Positions 11,668 to 24,114 of a stretch of 64,000 bases of DNA are shown piece after piece; position 1 is the first letter of the stretch; the number at the start of each line of letters is the position of its first letter. The position numbers and the translations under genes are program-made. This stretch comes from Anaeramoeba flamelloides (taxonomy: Eukaryota; Metamonada; Anaeramoebidae). Below the pieces are notes generated by a model. It worked only from the letters and a program-made list of their open reading frames with translations. It was not told where the DNA came from and did no database searches. The stretch lies in NCBI GenBank assembly GCA_027625915.1, contig JANTQA010000051.1:2046501-2110500 (forward strand). The letters run 5' to 3'.

Positions 11668-13869
11668 TTTAGAAAAAAAAGTTTTTACAAAAAAATGATT
11701 ACTAAAACGTAATGTTTTTTAGATACCTGGAATTACATAGATTGTTTTTAACTTTGAAACTTTTTTCAAAAAAGTGTCTCCTGTTGCCATGGTCCTCAAA
11801 AACCTTTATAAATACAAATGATTTCCATTAAATAATATTTTTTTTCCTATGTGTTAAAATTATAATTTCAAAAGATTTTTATTTAAGGACTACGTTTTGA
11901 GGTGAAAATAGTGAAATAATGTCTAAAATCACCCTTGGAAAAGTTATGTTATCCAAGTAATATTTTTCCAACGAGAATTTCTTTTCGAAAAAATCTGAAA
12001 TTTTCACAATTTCAACAATTTTCACAATTTTTACCCTGTTAGATCATGCTAAATTTTGATTTTAATATTTTAGAATTTCCATTTCAACTTTCGGAACTCA
12101 CACTATTTTCAAGAGCTGTTCTACATCTTTTTTAAATTTACTTTTACAAGTTTGAAATGTTCCAAAATTTGAAATGCACTTGAAAATCCCCAAAAGCAAT
12201 TTTTTGCAATTATTTTTTTTGTTATTTTCAATTTTCCTTTTCATTGAATAACAAAGAAAAATAGTTTTCGTGAAAAGGTAAAGATGAGAAAAAATGTTTT
12301 TTTTTTTTTTTTTGTCCAATTTCTTCCGTGTGAAAATTTTTTTTGAGAAGCGAAAGTGAAATAACACAATTAATCAACCCCCCCAAGGGTGGGAACGTAG
12401 CTCTTAAGGGATTAGTAAACCAAAAAAAATCTTCTAGTAAATTTACTAACAAATTCAAAAAAATTTTACATCATCTTGAAATTCAAAAATAAAGTAAAAA
12501 TCTGATAACTACAAAAATAAAACATGGCTTACTTTTACTACTATTTTCAGAAATGAATTATTGTTTTTAAAAAACTGATCCATTTTTCCCATTTTTGAAA
12601 AGTTCAAAATCCAACATATTTCCAAATTATTTAAAAAAAATTATTTTCTTGGAAAGAAGATTGAAATCTTATTGCCTGTAAAGGAAGTGTACAAAAATAC
12701 ACTTTAAAAATGAAACCACTAAGTTCTAAAATAACCTAGGTTTGAAAAATCTACTTAATCTCAAAAAAAAATACAATATTTATTTTAAACTTATAAAAAA
12801 TATAATTTTTTGATTCAAAGAACAGACCAAATCTATTTTTTCTCATTATTATCTAAAAAAATCTTCGAAAAAGAACCAAAGAATTGAATTAAAAATTCTC
12901 CCGAAATACTTTTTTAAAACCTGGAAAATTCAACTTATTATCTCAAGAAATACTTTTTAATTTTATTATTTATAATTAAAAATTATAAACCCAATCTCAA
13001 GTATTTCAGTTAGTCATTAACAACCCAATGATTAAATTTATCAAATAGGTTTTACATTTATTTCTCAATTTTTTAAAGATTTTCAAACAAATAAAACAAT
13101 TCAAATGCATATATCTAATAATAAAAAAAAATAATAGATATTATCAAATAACTTATTTTAATACAAACAGTTCCTTGTTTATACTCTTGATATTTGAAAA
13201 AGTAGTATTGACAAGTCTTTTAAATTTCAAGAAATTTCATAAATATTTGTGAATAAAATAAATGTTCAAACTTTTTTGATCTTCAAGGATACAATATTTG
13301 ATTTATTTATTTTTGATGTATTTTTAAAATAATATTAAAGACACAACGTTACTTGCTCATAACGACTCTTAGAAATTACTAAAAGTGATATTTCTTCAAA
13401 AATTAAATTTTTTTGCAAATTTTTATTTTTCTAATTTGATCCAAAAACCCAACAAAAAAGGATCAGATCTCTTGATTGAAAATTCCATTGGAAAAATGAA
13501 ATCTTTTAAAAATGATTATTCATTTCTCTAAAGTTGACAAACGAAGTTTCTTATTGTGTTTAATTGTATCCTTATCTAAATAATTACTCTATTACCTTTG
13601 GGAAAAAAAAATAAATAAGAGTTACTAGTCCGTTAAGGGAGAAAGTACATTTTCCCAATTCGAGTGCCTCAGTTGATAGGAAACTGAATTATTTTAATGA
13701 TTTCTTGAGCCAAATACTTTAATATTTTAATAAATAAGAGAACGCCATATAAAACTGTATATTATTTTTACATACCAATAAAAAAATAAAATTGAAAAAA
13801 AGATAAAAAATTGATCAACAAAATATAAAAAAAACATTTATTTCCCACTCTTATCCATAAGATTTTTTA
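11668..13869. other. upstream region of eL18 and spacer
   Basis: Presumably holds the eL18 promoter and 5' UTR, but no motif can be assigned. A short plus-strand frame at 11919 (MSKITLGKVMLSK) ends at a GT that could be a donor, with no partner exon found. 12366-12410 has a small GC-rich patch (CCCCCCCAAGGGTGGGAACG). Nothing else is recognised. Confidence 0.4.
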
Positions 13870-14068
13870 TAGCCTTTCAAAGGCTACCATAAAATTTTAA
13901 ATAAAACAGAACGGAATTTTCTATTCTGATTTTCTATTTTCAAAAAATTCGAAAACAAATTTTTGACTGACACAATTTTTTTTAATGACCCAAATTTTTT
14001 TCACAATGGTAAGAGTGATTATTCCAATCTGTTTTATATAAAATTTTATGGTAGACTTGGAAAGACTG
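13870..14068. repeat. 199 bp palindromic MITE, family C
   Basis: The ends are long inverted repeats of about 45 bp. Right end read inward: CAGTCTTTCCAAGTCTACCA, then TAAAATTTTATATAAAACAG. Left end: TAGCCTTTCAAAGGCTACCA, then TAAAATTTTAAATAAAACAG. TA lies directly outside on both sides (13868-13869 and 14069-14070). Size, TA target and the CAGT start suggest a Tc1/mariner-derived MITE. Only one copy seen here. Confidence 0.6.
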
Positions 14069-14344
14069 TATGGTGACTTTTTCTTTAAATTGGTTTTATT
14101 TTTAATTCCGAATAGAAAAAACTTTTGTTTGAAATATTTTTGATTAATAAATTAATTTCTTTTTATAAAGAATTGTTTAAATAAATGAATTCAAAACCTA
14201 TTTTCATTTAATTCATCTAATTTCGAATTTTGTTTCAGAAAATAGGAAATTTTTTGAATTCTTCTTCAGAAATACAGATTTATTGGATGTATTTGTTTGA
14301 TTATGTAATCATTTATTTTCGATTAGAGGATTTGGTGATATCTT

Positions 14345-14700
14345 TGTCAAATCACAATAAAGTTTCAAAAAATTGAGATTATTTTTATAAAATCGCTATA
14401 TTATAAAAATGTCATGAGAATCAATATTATCATTGATAATATGAAAAATCACTATATTACAGCAATTCGTGAGATTATATAAAATCACAATAAAGTTTCA
14501 AAAAATTGAGATTATTTCTATCAAATCGCGATATTTTAGAAAATCTAGATATTCAATATTATCGCGATACTATAATATAGCATCATATTCTATAAAATCG
14601 CGATAATTATTTAAAAATCGTGATAAATGTCAAAATGTTGTGGTAAAAATTAAATCACGATTTAATAATTAATGGCTTTTGGGTTAATTCAACAAAATAT
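14345..14700. repeat. tandem repeat with TCGCGA palindromes
   Basis: The block ATCACAATAAAGTTTCAAAA, then AATTGAGATTATTT, occurs at 14351 and again at 14484, a period of 133 bp. The motif ATCGCGAT or a one-base variant recurs at least six times through 14700, and more copies lie at 15605-15670. In DNA with so few CG dinucleotides this is conspicuous. It could be a degraded satellite or a protein-binding array; function unknown. Confidence 0.5.
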
Positions 14701-14929
14701 TTCAAAAAAAAATTTATTTGATCAAAAAACAGACTTTTAATAGAATCTGTTATTCTTTTGAAAAAAATGAAAAAAAAGATCTTTGATTCAATCAAGGATC
14801 AGATCAAAAAATTTGATTGTATTTTTTTTTTTTTGATTTTGTTGAAAGATCAATAGATACTTTATAACAACAACATTTAATAGAAAAGGCAAAATAAACG
14901 TTTTTTTTTTCAAGTGTGGTGTTATAAAC

Positions 14930-15260
14930 TGCTTTGAACGTAAAAGACTTGAAAAATAACTAACCGATCTTTACTCTTTCTTTAAAGAATATGTTATTGT
15001 GTTAAAAATTGTTCTTTAGTCATTGAAAGCTGAAAGGAGTTTGATAATATTTCAAAAGCTTTCACAACATCCTTGTCAGATGATCACCAATTATTAAGTT
15101 TGTTTATACAATTGTTGTCTTCTTCTTATTCTTCTTTTTTGAGCATCTTTGTATTGGACAGAAGAAACACTAAGATCTTTGAGGTTTTTGTTTGATCAAT
15201 CATCATAAGAAGGAAAATTACTCTTTATTCTTTTTGGTTATTTAAAATTGTGAAGGTAAA
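14930..15260 (-). pseudogene. coding-like island with interrupted frame
   Basis: GC content rises and minus-strand frames carry protein-like runs, for example DVVKAFEILSNSFQLS then MTKEQF, and in another frame LKDLSVSSVQYKDAQKR. All frames are interrupted. It may be a decayed gene. No family recognised and no exon structure can be supported. Confidence 0.2.
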
Positions 15261-15825
15261 AACTCCATTTTAAGAAAACATATATTTTTTATATTCAAGT
15301 GTATTGTTGAAATGGATAATTATTAATTTGATAATAAAATTTGTTTGAGATTTTATATTTTGTTAAAAAAAAAAATGAAAAGAATAAAAATTTTTTTTAC
15401 AACAAACAAACTTCATTCTGTTTATAAAAGTTTTCTGCCTTTCAAAACTTTTATACACTTGGAGACAATTCACAACACTTACAAACACTTTTAAACATTT
15501 ATGAAAGAGGAAAGTGTTGTAAAACTCTCAAGGCTTTTTAAAAGCCAAGAGATTTTTTTTAAGAAAATTTCAAAAAAATAATTTTTCATTTTTTTGCAAT
15601 TATTTGAATATCGCGTTTTTATGATTTTTGGCGATAAAGTTGGAATAATCGCGATTTTTAATACTATCATGATTTTATTGTTAATATCATTATAATATAT
15701 GTTATCAGCAAAACTTCTAATGGTTCCAATATGAATCTATTTTTCTGGATATTTTCCACTATTTTAAGTCTCTTTGAACAATAATTTTTTTTCAAAAAGA
15801 TTAAAAATTATTTTACCATTTACGA

Positions 15826-16670
15826 TCATGAAAAAATTTTTTGAAAAAAAAATTAAATATTTGCAAATTTTTCACTTTTTAATAATCTTACTTATAATAA
15901 AAACTCTAGGTTAATAAAAGATCTTGGATCAAAAATCATTTTTTGAGATGTTTAACAATTAAAGTTGGAAAATCCAAATTTCCAGTAATAATTGTTTTCA
16001 ATTTAATAGTAAAAAATTTGAATATTTTTATCTAAACAATTAAGGGTTATAATCATATATTTTAAAAGTATTTTAAATTTAATAAATATCCCCCAAATGG
16101 GTAACCAATTATTTTGATTATTAAAGAATTATTTATTGATATAAATTTAAAAAAATATTTTTTTTTTTGATTTTTCCGTTAGGTTTTCCAGAATATAAAA
16201 GAATGGAGTAAAATCATAGATTTTTCATTAGGTTTTTTTTAATTTTTGAAATAAACTGAAAATTAAAATGAATTTTCGGTTTATTTCAAAAAGTAAAAAA
16301 AAAACTTAGGAAACGGAATATTTCCCATCAGTTATTTTTTTTATGTATTTGATTTTTTTTAGAAGAGCCAAGTGTATTAAAACTGTAAGTTATTATCTAT
16401 TCAAAAAAATATCCTAAAGTTGAATTTTAGAAAAATTCATTGTGGCATCCCTTTAAAAATTTTTACCCCAAAACATAGAACTTTTTTCTAGACTAGAGGT
16501 TTTTAAAAATTGTGGTTATACTGGCAACGATAAATAGAATATCCTCACGAATTTGGATTTCTGTAATTTTGATTCTATTGTAAATATAAACTTTATTAAC
16601 AATGGTGAAATATTAAGGAACTAAGTAGTTTCGTCTAACTTTTTTATTCGAATTATATTTTTTCATGCTA
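15826..16670 (+). repeat. large interspersed repeat block with foldback core, family G (copy 1)
   Basis: Aligns by eye over its whole length with 59930-61220. Landmarks in order: AAAAAATTAAATATTT, TTAATAAAAGATCTT, TTCCAGTAA.AATTGTTTTCA, AAAGTATTTTAAATTTAAT, a foldback core at 16170-16320 with CCGTTAGGTTTTCCAGAAT, AAATATCCTAAAG, and ACATCCCTTTAAAA or its variant. It is non-coding. The MITE at 16671 abuts its right end. Confidence 0.55.
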
Positions 16671-17105
16671 GTGTTGTGGAAAAAAAGTGAAACAGGAAAA
16701 AAAAGGTCAACCCGGTTTTTAATTGGGAACATTACTGAAAATTCAAAGTAAGATCAATCAAAAAGGGAATGAATAAATAAATAAAGACCAGATGAAGTAT
16801 CCAGTACAATAACAGTTTTTTTAATACTATCTTTTGGTCTGGGTTTTTCTTTGGTTGATCAATTATTAAAAATTTGTTCCAAAAATTGTCTATTTTTGAA
16901 ATCTCCAAAACCACGACTTGAATTTCGATAAGAAAGTATATTTAAATTGTATTTGTTGGATTGATTGAAAATAATATAATGGGTTATTATTTGAAGTTAA
17001 TTGTTTTCTTCTTTTTATTTATTTTACTTTTCATTTTCAGGTTCTATTAATGTTCCCGATTAAAAACCGGGTTGAACTTTTTTTTTCTGTTTCACTTTTT
17101 TTCCA
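16671..17105. repeat. MITE family A (copy 1)
   Basis: About 435 bp. The left end GTGTTGTGGAAAAAAAGTGA follows a TA at 16669-16670. Internal to it, CAACCCGGTTTTTAATTGGG AACATTACTGAAAAT is mirrored at the right by AATGTTCCCGATTAAAAACC, then GGGTTG and a T-rich tract rich in TTTCACTTTTTTTCC. The last few bases of the right end have diverged. The minus-strand frame 16732-16914 inside it is not conserved in the other copies. Sister copies: 26167-26590, 50950-51407, 52256-52775. Confidence 0.65.
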
Positions 17106-17918
17106 AAATGGTTCTTCTGGTTCCAAGAAACCAAAAAAAGATTTTTTTATTTCGTAAAAAAACTCTATTGAAAAAAAAAAAACACTCTTTTGATTTCATT
17201 TCAAATTAAAATAATATTCTTATCGAGGAATTAAACATAAAAACATCATTTTTAACAAAAAGATCATTAAAACTAAAATCTCAGGTAGCAAAACCTAAAA
17301 TATTTATTTTTTTTGAGAAATATTAAAATTCTTTTTGAAAATAAAAAATTAATTATTAAATTTTGAGATTGATATGATTCGATGTAAAACCAAATGAAAA
17401 CAAGAAATAAGTTGAAACTTATCATTGAAATAAAAAAGAATCATTCAATTCAACGTAATCAAAATTAGAATTATTTCTGTTTTTTTTTTTCGAAAAAGAA
17501 TCAAAATGTGAACTCTAATTAAAACTTTATGTTTTCTCTTTTCGAAATTCTCTTTTGGAAAATGAAAATGAAATTACATTCCAGTCTTGACGTTTTCAGT
17601 GTTCAAAAAGATTTGATTAAAAAAAAATAAAAATATTATTCATGAAATTATAAAGAATAAATATTAGATTTTTGATAATTATTATTGAATATTTCAAAAT
17701 ATCTTTCACTCAGTTACAAAAGTGATTTTTATATTTTTTTTAAATATTACTATTTTTGTAATTATTTTTAAAGAAGTTAAAAAAAAATCTTTAAATAATG
17801 TGTAAAAAGATATGAGAATAGAAAGAAAGAATGGTGAAAATTGAAAAAACAAAAAAAATAAATAATTCTCATCTCGTTTGATTTTAAATCATATCCGTGG
17901 TGCTAAATTTCGAATAAC
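17106..17918. other. 3' spacer of RAB1
   Basis: AT-rich, no gene recognised. It contains the 3' flank of the minus-strand Rab gene; no terminator motif can be assigned. Confidence 0.4.
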
Positions 17919-18768
17919 TTAGCAACATCCCGATTTCTTTTCTACTTTGGAACCAGAAACTTTTACGCTTCTAGTTTGTTGAACGTTGTCGTTGTTTGTT
18001 GTCATTTGCCTTTTTTTAATTTCCTTTGCCATTAAGATAAATGCTTCTTCGACATTGGAAGAATTTTTTGCAGAGGTTTCGATAAATGGAATCCCGAGTT
18101 GGTCAGCAAGAGATTTGGCTGTTTCGTATTCAACAACTCTTTTTGAGACAAGATCGGATTTGTTACCAACTAAAAGTTTGTTTACATTTTCGCTTGCATA
18201 TCGATCAATTTCTTGAAGCCATGTCTTAACGTTATTGAAGGAATCAAGATCGGTGGTATCATAGACAACAATAATTCCATGGGCTCCTCTGTAGTATGAA
18301 GATGTAATTGTTCTAAATCTTTCTTGTCCTGCAGTATCCCACTGTTGGTTTTTTTTTAAAAAATTTTATTTGGTGTAAGTGTTTGTGTAAAGTATTGAAG
18401 TTTGGATTAAAATAATAAAAAAAAAAAAAAAAGTGGGGTGAAAAGGCAAAAAGAAATTTTAAAAATAAAATAAAAATAATTGAAAAAAAAAAAAAAGGAA
18501 AAAGGTTAGTTGAGTCATAAAATAGTTTATTAAAAATAAAAATCAAAAGGAAATATTTACAATTTGGAGTTTAACTGTTTTACCATCAAGATCAATTGTT
18601 CTAATTTTGAAATCTACACCCTGTTTGTTTAACGAAATGAAAATAAATTTGGTTGAGTCAAGAATGTTGAATTTAAAAAAGAAAAACAAAAAAAAAAAAA
18701 AAAAGGAAAAAATTTACAATTGTACTGATATAACTTTCTGTGTATGTGTCGTCCTTTGAAGAAAAAAG

Positions 18769-18799
<31 letters not shown>

Positions 18800-19107
18800 A
18801 TTAACACAAAAGACAAAAATAAAATAAAAAAAAAAAAGAGGAAGAGGAATAATTTGGTTAAAAAACCCCTCAAAAGGGTTCTCCAAAACTTACAGCAAAT
18901 CGTAATAAAAGACAAGATTTTCCAACACCACTATCACCTAATAAAACAATAAAGAAAAGAAAAAATTAAAAATAAAAAAAAAAAAAAAACAAGGAGAGGA
19001 TAAGTACTAAATTAAAAATAAGAATATACAAAGTAAAGAGGAACAAAAGATCAAAAACACATACCAATCAGTAAAAGTTTAAAAAGATAATCGTATTCTG
19101 GGTTCAT
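17919..19107 (-). CDS. RAB1: Rab1-type small GTPase
   Basis: A Rab1/Ypt1 GTPase that controls ER-to-Golgi vesicle tethering. Five exons on the minus strand: 19107-19065, 18937-18894, 18753-18718, 18620-18561 and 18341-17919. The introns are 127, 140, 97 and 219 bp, all GT-AG. The product is 201 residues and starts [15 protein letters not shown], the Rab1 N-terminus. P-loop GDSGVGKS is at 15-22, switch I with [16 protein letters not shown] at 32-47, and DTAGQE at 63-68. NKSD lies at 121-124 and ETSAK at 149-153. It ends KKSGCC, the double-Cys geranylgeranylation signal, then TAA. The Rab-family segment following switch I ([15 protein letters not shown]) places it with Rab1. All reading phases agree across the splices and no key residue is missing. 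Other Rab subfamilies such as Rab8 are less likely given the N-terminus. Confidence 0.95.
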
Positions 19108-19199
19108 TTATTTTAAAAATTTGATATTAAAAAGGAATAAATAAAAAATGATTTTGTTTTCTAAAAAATTTTGATTAAATTAATTTATTTTGGATTCCA

Positions 19200-19680
19200 A
19201 CACATTACAAAAAAAAATATTTACCCATTTTCAAGCTATTTCAAGGCTTTGGCGTTATTTTATCAAATATAAATGAACATAAAAGTAAATCTTTGTAAAT
19301 ATTTTTGCTTTTACATGAACAAAGATAGTCAAATTTCAAATGGTTTCTTTTGGTCCAGTCACCATAATTGTTTTTGTCTTTCCAATCTCGAAATAATCTT
19401 AAAGCTTTTGTATGAACTAATTTTTTCAATCATTTAGTAAACAACCCTTTTTGCCTTCTTGGAATTTTCTTCAAGACATTTCGAGACAAGGATAACACAA
19501 CTGAAAATCTAGCTAGTAGATCGAAAAATATGGCTTTTATTTTAATAAAAAGTGAGACTGTATTGATCTTCAAAAATTATCTTGTTTCTCACATTCCAAA
19601 AGGTATTTCTTTTCAAGTTCTCGTTCTTTGTCAAAGTAGGAGATAGCTGATAAGAATAGATTTATTTGAAAATTTTTGAA
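19200..19680 (-). pseudogene. coding-like remnant upstream of RAB1
   Basis: Two minus-strand stretches look like exons. One is near 19665-19590 after a TTCTTATCAG acceptor-like site (SYFDKERELEKKYLLEC). The other is 19431-19241 (ALRLFRDWKDKNNYGDWT, then a Cys-x-Cys in YLCSCKSKN). The sequence between them is interrupted in every frame. No ATG or clear splice set joins them. It could be a decayed gene or exons I cannot connect; no family recognised. Confidence 0.25.
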
Positions 19681-22359
19681 AGATTGGTAGGTGCAGTTTT
19701 AGCAAATTAAATAAGTTTTTAAAAACAATCCTATTGTTTCTTTTAACCACAATTTTGACACCATACCTTTGATATATTTTTCTATTATGTTCGAAAAATG
19801 TTCATTATCTCGAAAGCGATTAATAACTCATATTTATTGTTTTTATTGACAAATATCAATAGAAAATTATTTTCACAAAGAAACCATTAAACATGATATC
19901 GTTAACTCTTTTAGTAACTTTAAAACAACGAAGTTATCCTTATTAAAAGATGTTCCTTTTTTCCGATGATAATTTCAATTAAAAGCTCGAGATCCTCCTT
20001 TGTCTTCAAAAATATAGATTGAAACAGAAAAAGAAAAATTTTCAAAACTTTGATAATTTTTATGAAATCTCACTTTTAGAAATTTAAGAATAGTTTAGAT
20101 AGACAAGTAACATTTGGAATTTAATCATAGTTTAAAAAATACTTGAAAAACAATAATACAATATTTAAAACTTGGAGATTAAAAATAATTGATATTTTAT
20201 AAGCTATTTCCAAAAAAGTGGGGAATTTTTTTTTTACATTTCATAAAAATTAATATTTGTTAGTGATGGTAATCATTAATCGACTATACCAAATTAACTT
20301 TAATGTTAATACCGATGGAATCCCACTTATGTAGTTAATTCAAAATCTATATGTTGAAATATTTCCAAAAAATGAAAAAAAAAAAGCACTTTTTTGGGTT
20401 AAAGCAATGTTCGACCAATTTCAATAAAAAACTGGAAATATGGAAAGGGTACCAATGATTTTTTAAACATCAAAACGCAATTATATGTTTTTCATTATAT
20501 TGTAAATTTTTTTGAGATTAAATAAGTTATGAAAATGATTTTTTCGATCAAAAAGAAAATAATAAACACCGATTTTCAAAAATTAAAAATATCTAATAAA
20601 ATCGAGATCTTAAATTTTAATATATTTTATAGATATAATACAATAATCAGTAACAAATTGAATTATTATCCTGAACCAATCAATGAATGATATTTAATGA
20701 TTTTATATATTTAAATACTTTTATGACAATTGGGTTACATAAATATATTTTAAAATAAATTTCCCCACCTTCTTGGAAATAACTTATTGACAAAAAGTTT
20801 TTCAATATCAATAAATTTAAAAGATTAAGCAAAATACCTTTTTAAATACCCACCGTATAAACAATTTGCTATTAAAATTATTATTTAAAGAAGTATTTGA
20901 TTTTATTTATTATTTTTTTATTATAAGAATTATTTATTTGAATTTTTTATTTGTTTGAAAATGATATTATTTTCCAATTATAAAATGAAAATTTTAGTTC
21001 ATATTCCATAGATTTTTCTGTTTTATAAGTTGAAGAAAATCCAAAGATCTTTACATCATCTTTCGAAATGATTTTTTTAGACAATAATATAAACTTGCAT
21101 AGTTGACTTTAAGATAAAATTTTTACTCTGCTAACTTGATTGTAACAGTAATAATTAATATTCGTTTTGTAACTTGAAATAAAAATTTTCATATATTATT
21201 TGGACAATAACGGTATTTAAAAAAAATGAGAAATAAAAAAAAAAATCATCAGCAGTTTTAACCTTTGGGTAATTGGAAACAAGCTCAAATAATTAATTTG
21301 GTCTCATTCGTAATAATTTTAAAACAATCAAATAAAAAAGTAGTAAACTATAATACCTCCTAAAGTTAATACCTTTTCAAAAAATTAGTTTAAAAACATT
21401 TTTAATTTAACAATTTAAAAATTTTTCTCAGATTTTTTGTAAAGAAATAGGAAATAATCACTTTGAAATCTAGGCACCATAAAAAAATATTTTTTTTTCA
21501 AGTTTACTATGTTTTGTGTATTTTTTTTTAATTAAGTAAATTTTCAATATAAAAATATTTCAAAACTTCATGTTTTTTTTTTAAAATTTTGAACAGCCCC
21601 CTAACCCCACAACAAAAAATCTTTCTTTTATTAAGAAAATAATACAACATTATGAATTCGTAATTTTTTAAAAATGATTTTATTTTATTTTATAAGATCT
21701 AAACCATTTATTTTATATTTTTGAAAATGATAACAACATTTCAAACTTCTAATTAAATGATAATTCTTGTTTAAAAATTGTATTTAATACAAATATGGTA
21801 TTATAAGAATCAGAAGTTTATCAGACCATTCAATTTCATGATACCTATTTTTTTTTTTTTTTTACTTTTTTTTTTAAATTTACAAATTATTCTATGATTT
21901 TCTACTCGGAGATTAGTGCATATCGTATGATAAAACAAATCATTCTTTCATCTAGTAATTTTCACCCCTTTTACCGTTTAAAACTATACTAATATATATA
22001 TATATATATATATATATTGAAAAATAGGAAGAAATTACCCAAAACGATAGTAAATTGATTTATGTATAAATGATTGAATAATATTTTTCAATTTTAAACC
22101 AGTTTAAATGAAAAAAAAAAAAAAAAAATAATTTTTATTTTTAATAATTATAACCCATAAACTTTTTTATTGAACCATTACTAAAATTTAAAGTTGAAAT
22201 AATAATGTTTTAAAAAAATATTTTTTTTTAAAGTCAAATTCAAAAATAATTAAAAAAGAATCTCAAAAAATAAAGTTTTGTTTTTATTCATTTTATACAA
22301 GACAATTAATTAAAAAGGATTTTAAACTATCTAAATAATGTTTATAAAGACAATTTTAT
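19681..22359. other. gene-free spacer
   Basis: Long AT-rich spacer. It contains a (TA)n microsatellite at 21992-22018 and many A and T homopolymers. No exon with a supporting splice signal was found. Confidence 0.5.
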
Positions 22360-22640
22360 ATAAGTGTTGTATACACTTTGTCCGCAGTTTGATAACACTC
22401 AACTTTTAAGTTCTATTTACTTGACCACATACTATACAAATGTTTGTGAGTGTTGGCCACCCCTACCATAAAAATCTATTTATGAAGATCATCTTGAACA
22501 AATACCCCCCTTTCCATCACCGAACGTATTTTAATATCAATATAAATGCTAATTCGAATGTTGTTTTCTTAGTATTAAATGTTTTGAAAAATAATCCATA
22601 TTATTCTAATTTTTTCTTTTTCATTTTCTAATTGATTAAA
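22360..22640. other. GC-elevated coding-like island
   Basis: Two readings compete. On plus, an ATG-started frame at 22440-22631 gives 63 residues (MFVSVGHPYHKNLFMKI and on). On minus, one frame from about 22560 to 22365 reads DIKIRSVMERGVFVQDD and IFMVGVANTHKHLYSMWSS but with internal stops. An inverted motif, AGTGTTGTATACAC versus the GTGAGTGTTGG side, also spans it. I cannot decide between a small gene, a decayed exon and chance. Confidence 0.2.
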
Positions 22641-24114
22641 TTTTTTTTTTTTTTTTTCATGTGTTCCGAGTAGTTCTTGTTTATACTTTTTTCTAATATC
22701 TTTATCAGTTTTTTTCACTACAGGTTTTATCTTTTAATTAATATCCGAAAATTTCTAGTTTTTGAATATCTTTCTTTTTTAAAAAAAATAAATAAATAAA
22801 AAAATATAGAACTATTTGATAAGGAAAAAGTTCAAAAATGGGGATTTTTGTTTCAATAACATGTAAATGATTTACCCTTTTGGAAAAAAATTTTCAAATG
22901 AAAAAAAATGTCAAATCAATTTCAATTGTAAGAAGGATGTGAAAAGGGAAATATTTCAATTATTTGATTAAAGTAGTGAAAAAAATCCCTTACAAGATTT
23001 TTAATTGTGACTATTAGGAAAATCGATGTATAATTTCTTTTGATTAAAATATTTTTTTAAGAATTAACCTTTAAAAGTATAACCCACTCACTTATTAGAA
23101 TGATGATTAATGAAATTACACTTGCTCCCCCCCCCCCCCCCCCCCAAGAATCAAAAAACAAGAATAAAAATTATCATTCGCCAAACTCTTGTAAATCTCA
23201 ATAAAACTCTATTGTTTTTTCAAAAAAAGTTGATCTACTTAGGCTATCAAACAATTACTGGAGAATTCTATACGCGTTCTAGTTTAATGAAATTTGAGTG
23301 GGTTTATTAATAGGCTCATAAAAAAATTGGTTAGTTATAACAAGGATTTGATGGAAAAAAGAAAATATACATAAATTTTCCTAATACCCAAATAAAAAAA
23401 TCCCATTTGCAATTATTTTCCTGCCCAGTTTTTTTTTCCCACGATACTTATTTTTCATTGATCAATAAAGATATATTAAACTTTACTTCTTCAAACTGAT
23501 TAATACCAATTATTAAAATATAAAAGTAAATTTCAATGAATAGAAAAATGATAATATCAAAAAATCCTAAAAAAGGCACTTTCACTGATGTTAATAATTA
23601 AATCTAAAATTTGAAAAATTGAAAATGCATAAATTTTGGATAATTTTATGTTTTAATTTCTCATTTTATTCTCATATAAATCTAATTTTTTGAATTGAGT
23701 TTTTGTTTTAAAATGAACAATAATATAGGCGAAAAATAAAGAGATTATGAAAACATTTACTACCATTTTCAAATTTAAACTGATTTAGCAATTATTTTCT
23801 CTTTGAATATTTTTTCTAAAATCATTAGATTATCTTTTTAAATCATAAAAAAAACAAAGATTGTATTATATTTTTTCATTTGAAAAATTTCAGAAAGTTT
23901 GGATAACAAAGAAGATCTTATGTAAGTATATAAAACAATTTTTTATTTTAGGATTACTAACCCACATACCCTTCTTTCCCAACCACCAACTAAAAAAAAT
24001 AAGATTCTAAAAATGATTTTTGCAATTATTCAATTTGAGAAACTACAGTGATCAAAATAATGAGTGCAGAAGGACTATAATCAATGTTTCAAAATATTAT
24101 CCTTGCTTTTTTTA
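22641..24114. other. gene-free spacer
   Basis: AT-rich sequence with the C19 tract described separately. A plus-strand frame across the C tract (23110-23310, with a poly-Pro run) has no supporting signal. Confidence 0.45.
23127..23145 (+). repeat. poly-C tract (19 C)
   Basis: An uninterrupted run of 19 cytosines following CTTGCT, in DNA that is otherwise mostly A and T. It is the only such tract in the window. Confidence 0.9.

Noticed and set aside
16732-16914. Gene inside MITE copy 1
   Set aside because: The frame is not preserved in the other copies of the element.
5760-22560. Alternative genetic code (TAA/TAG read as Gln)
   Set aside because: Several coding-like islands have stops at Gln-like positions, but eL18, Rab1 and THOC3 end at TAA exactly where their families end.
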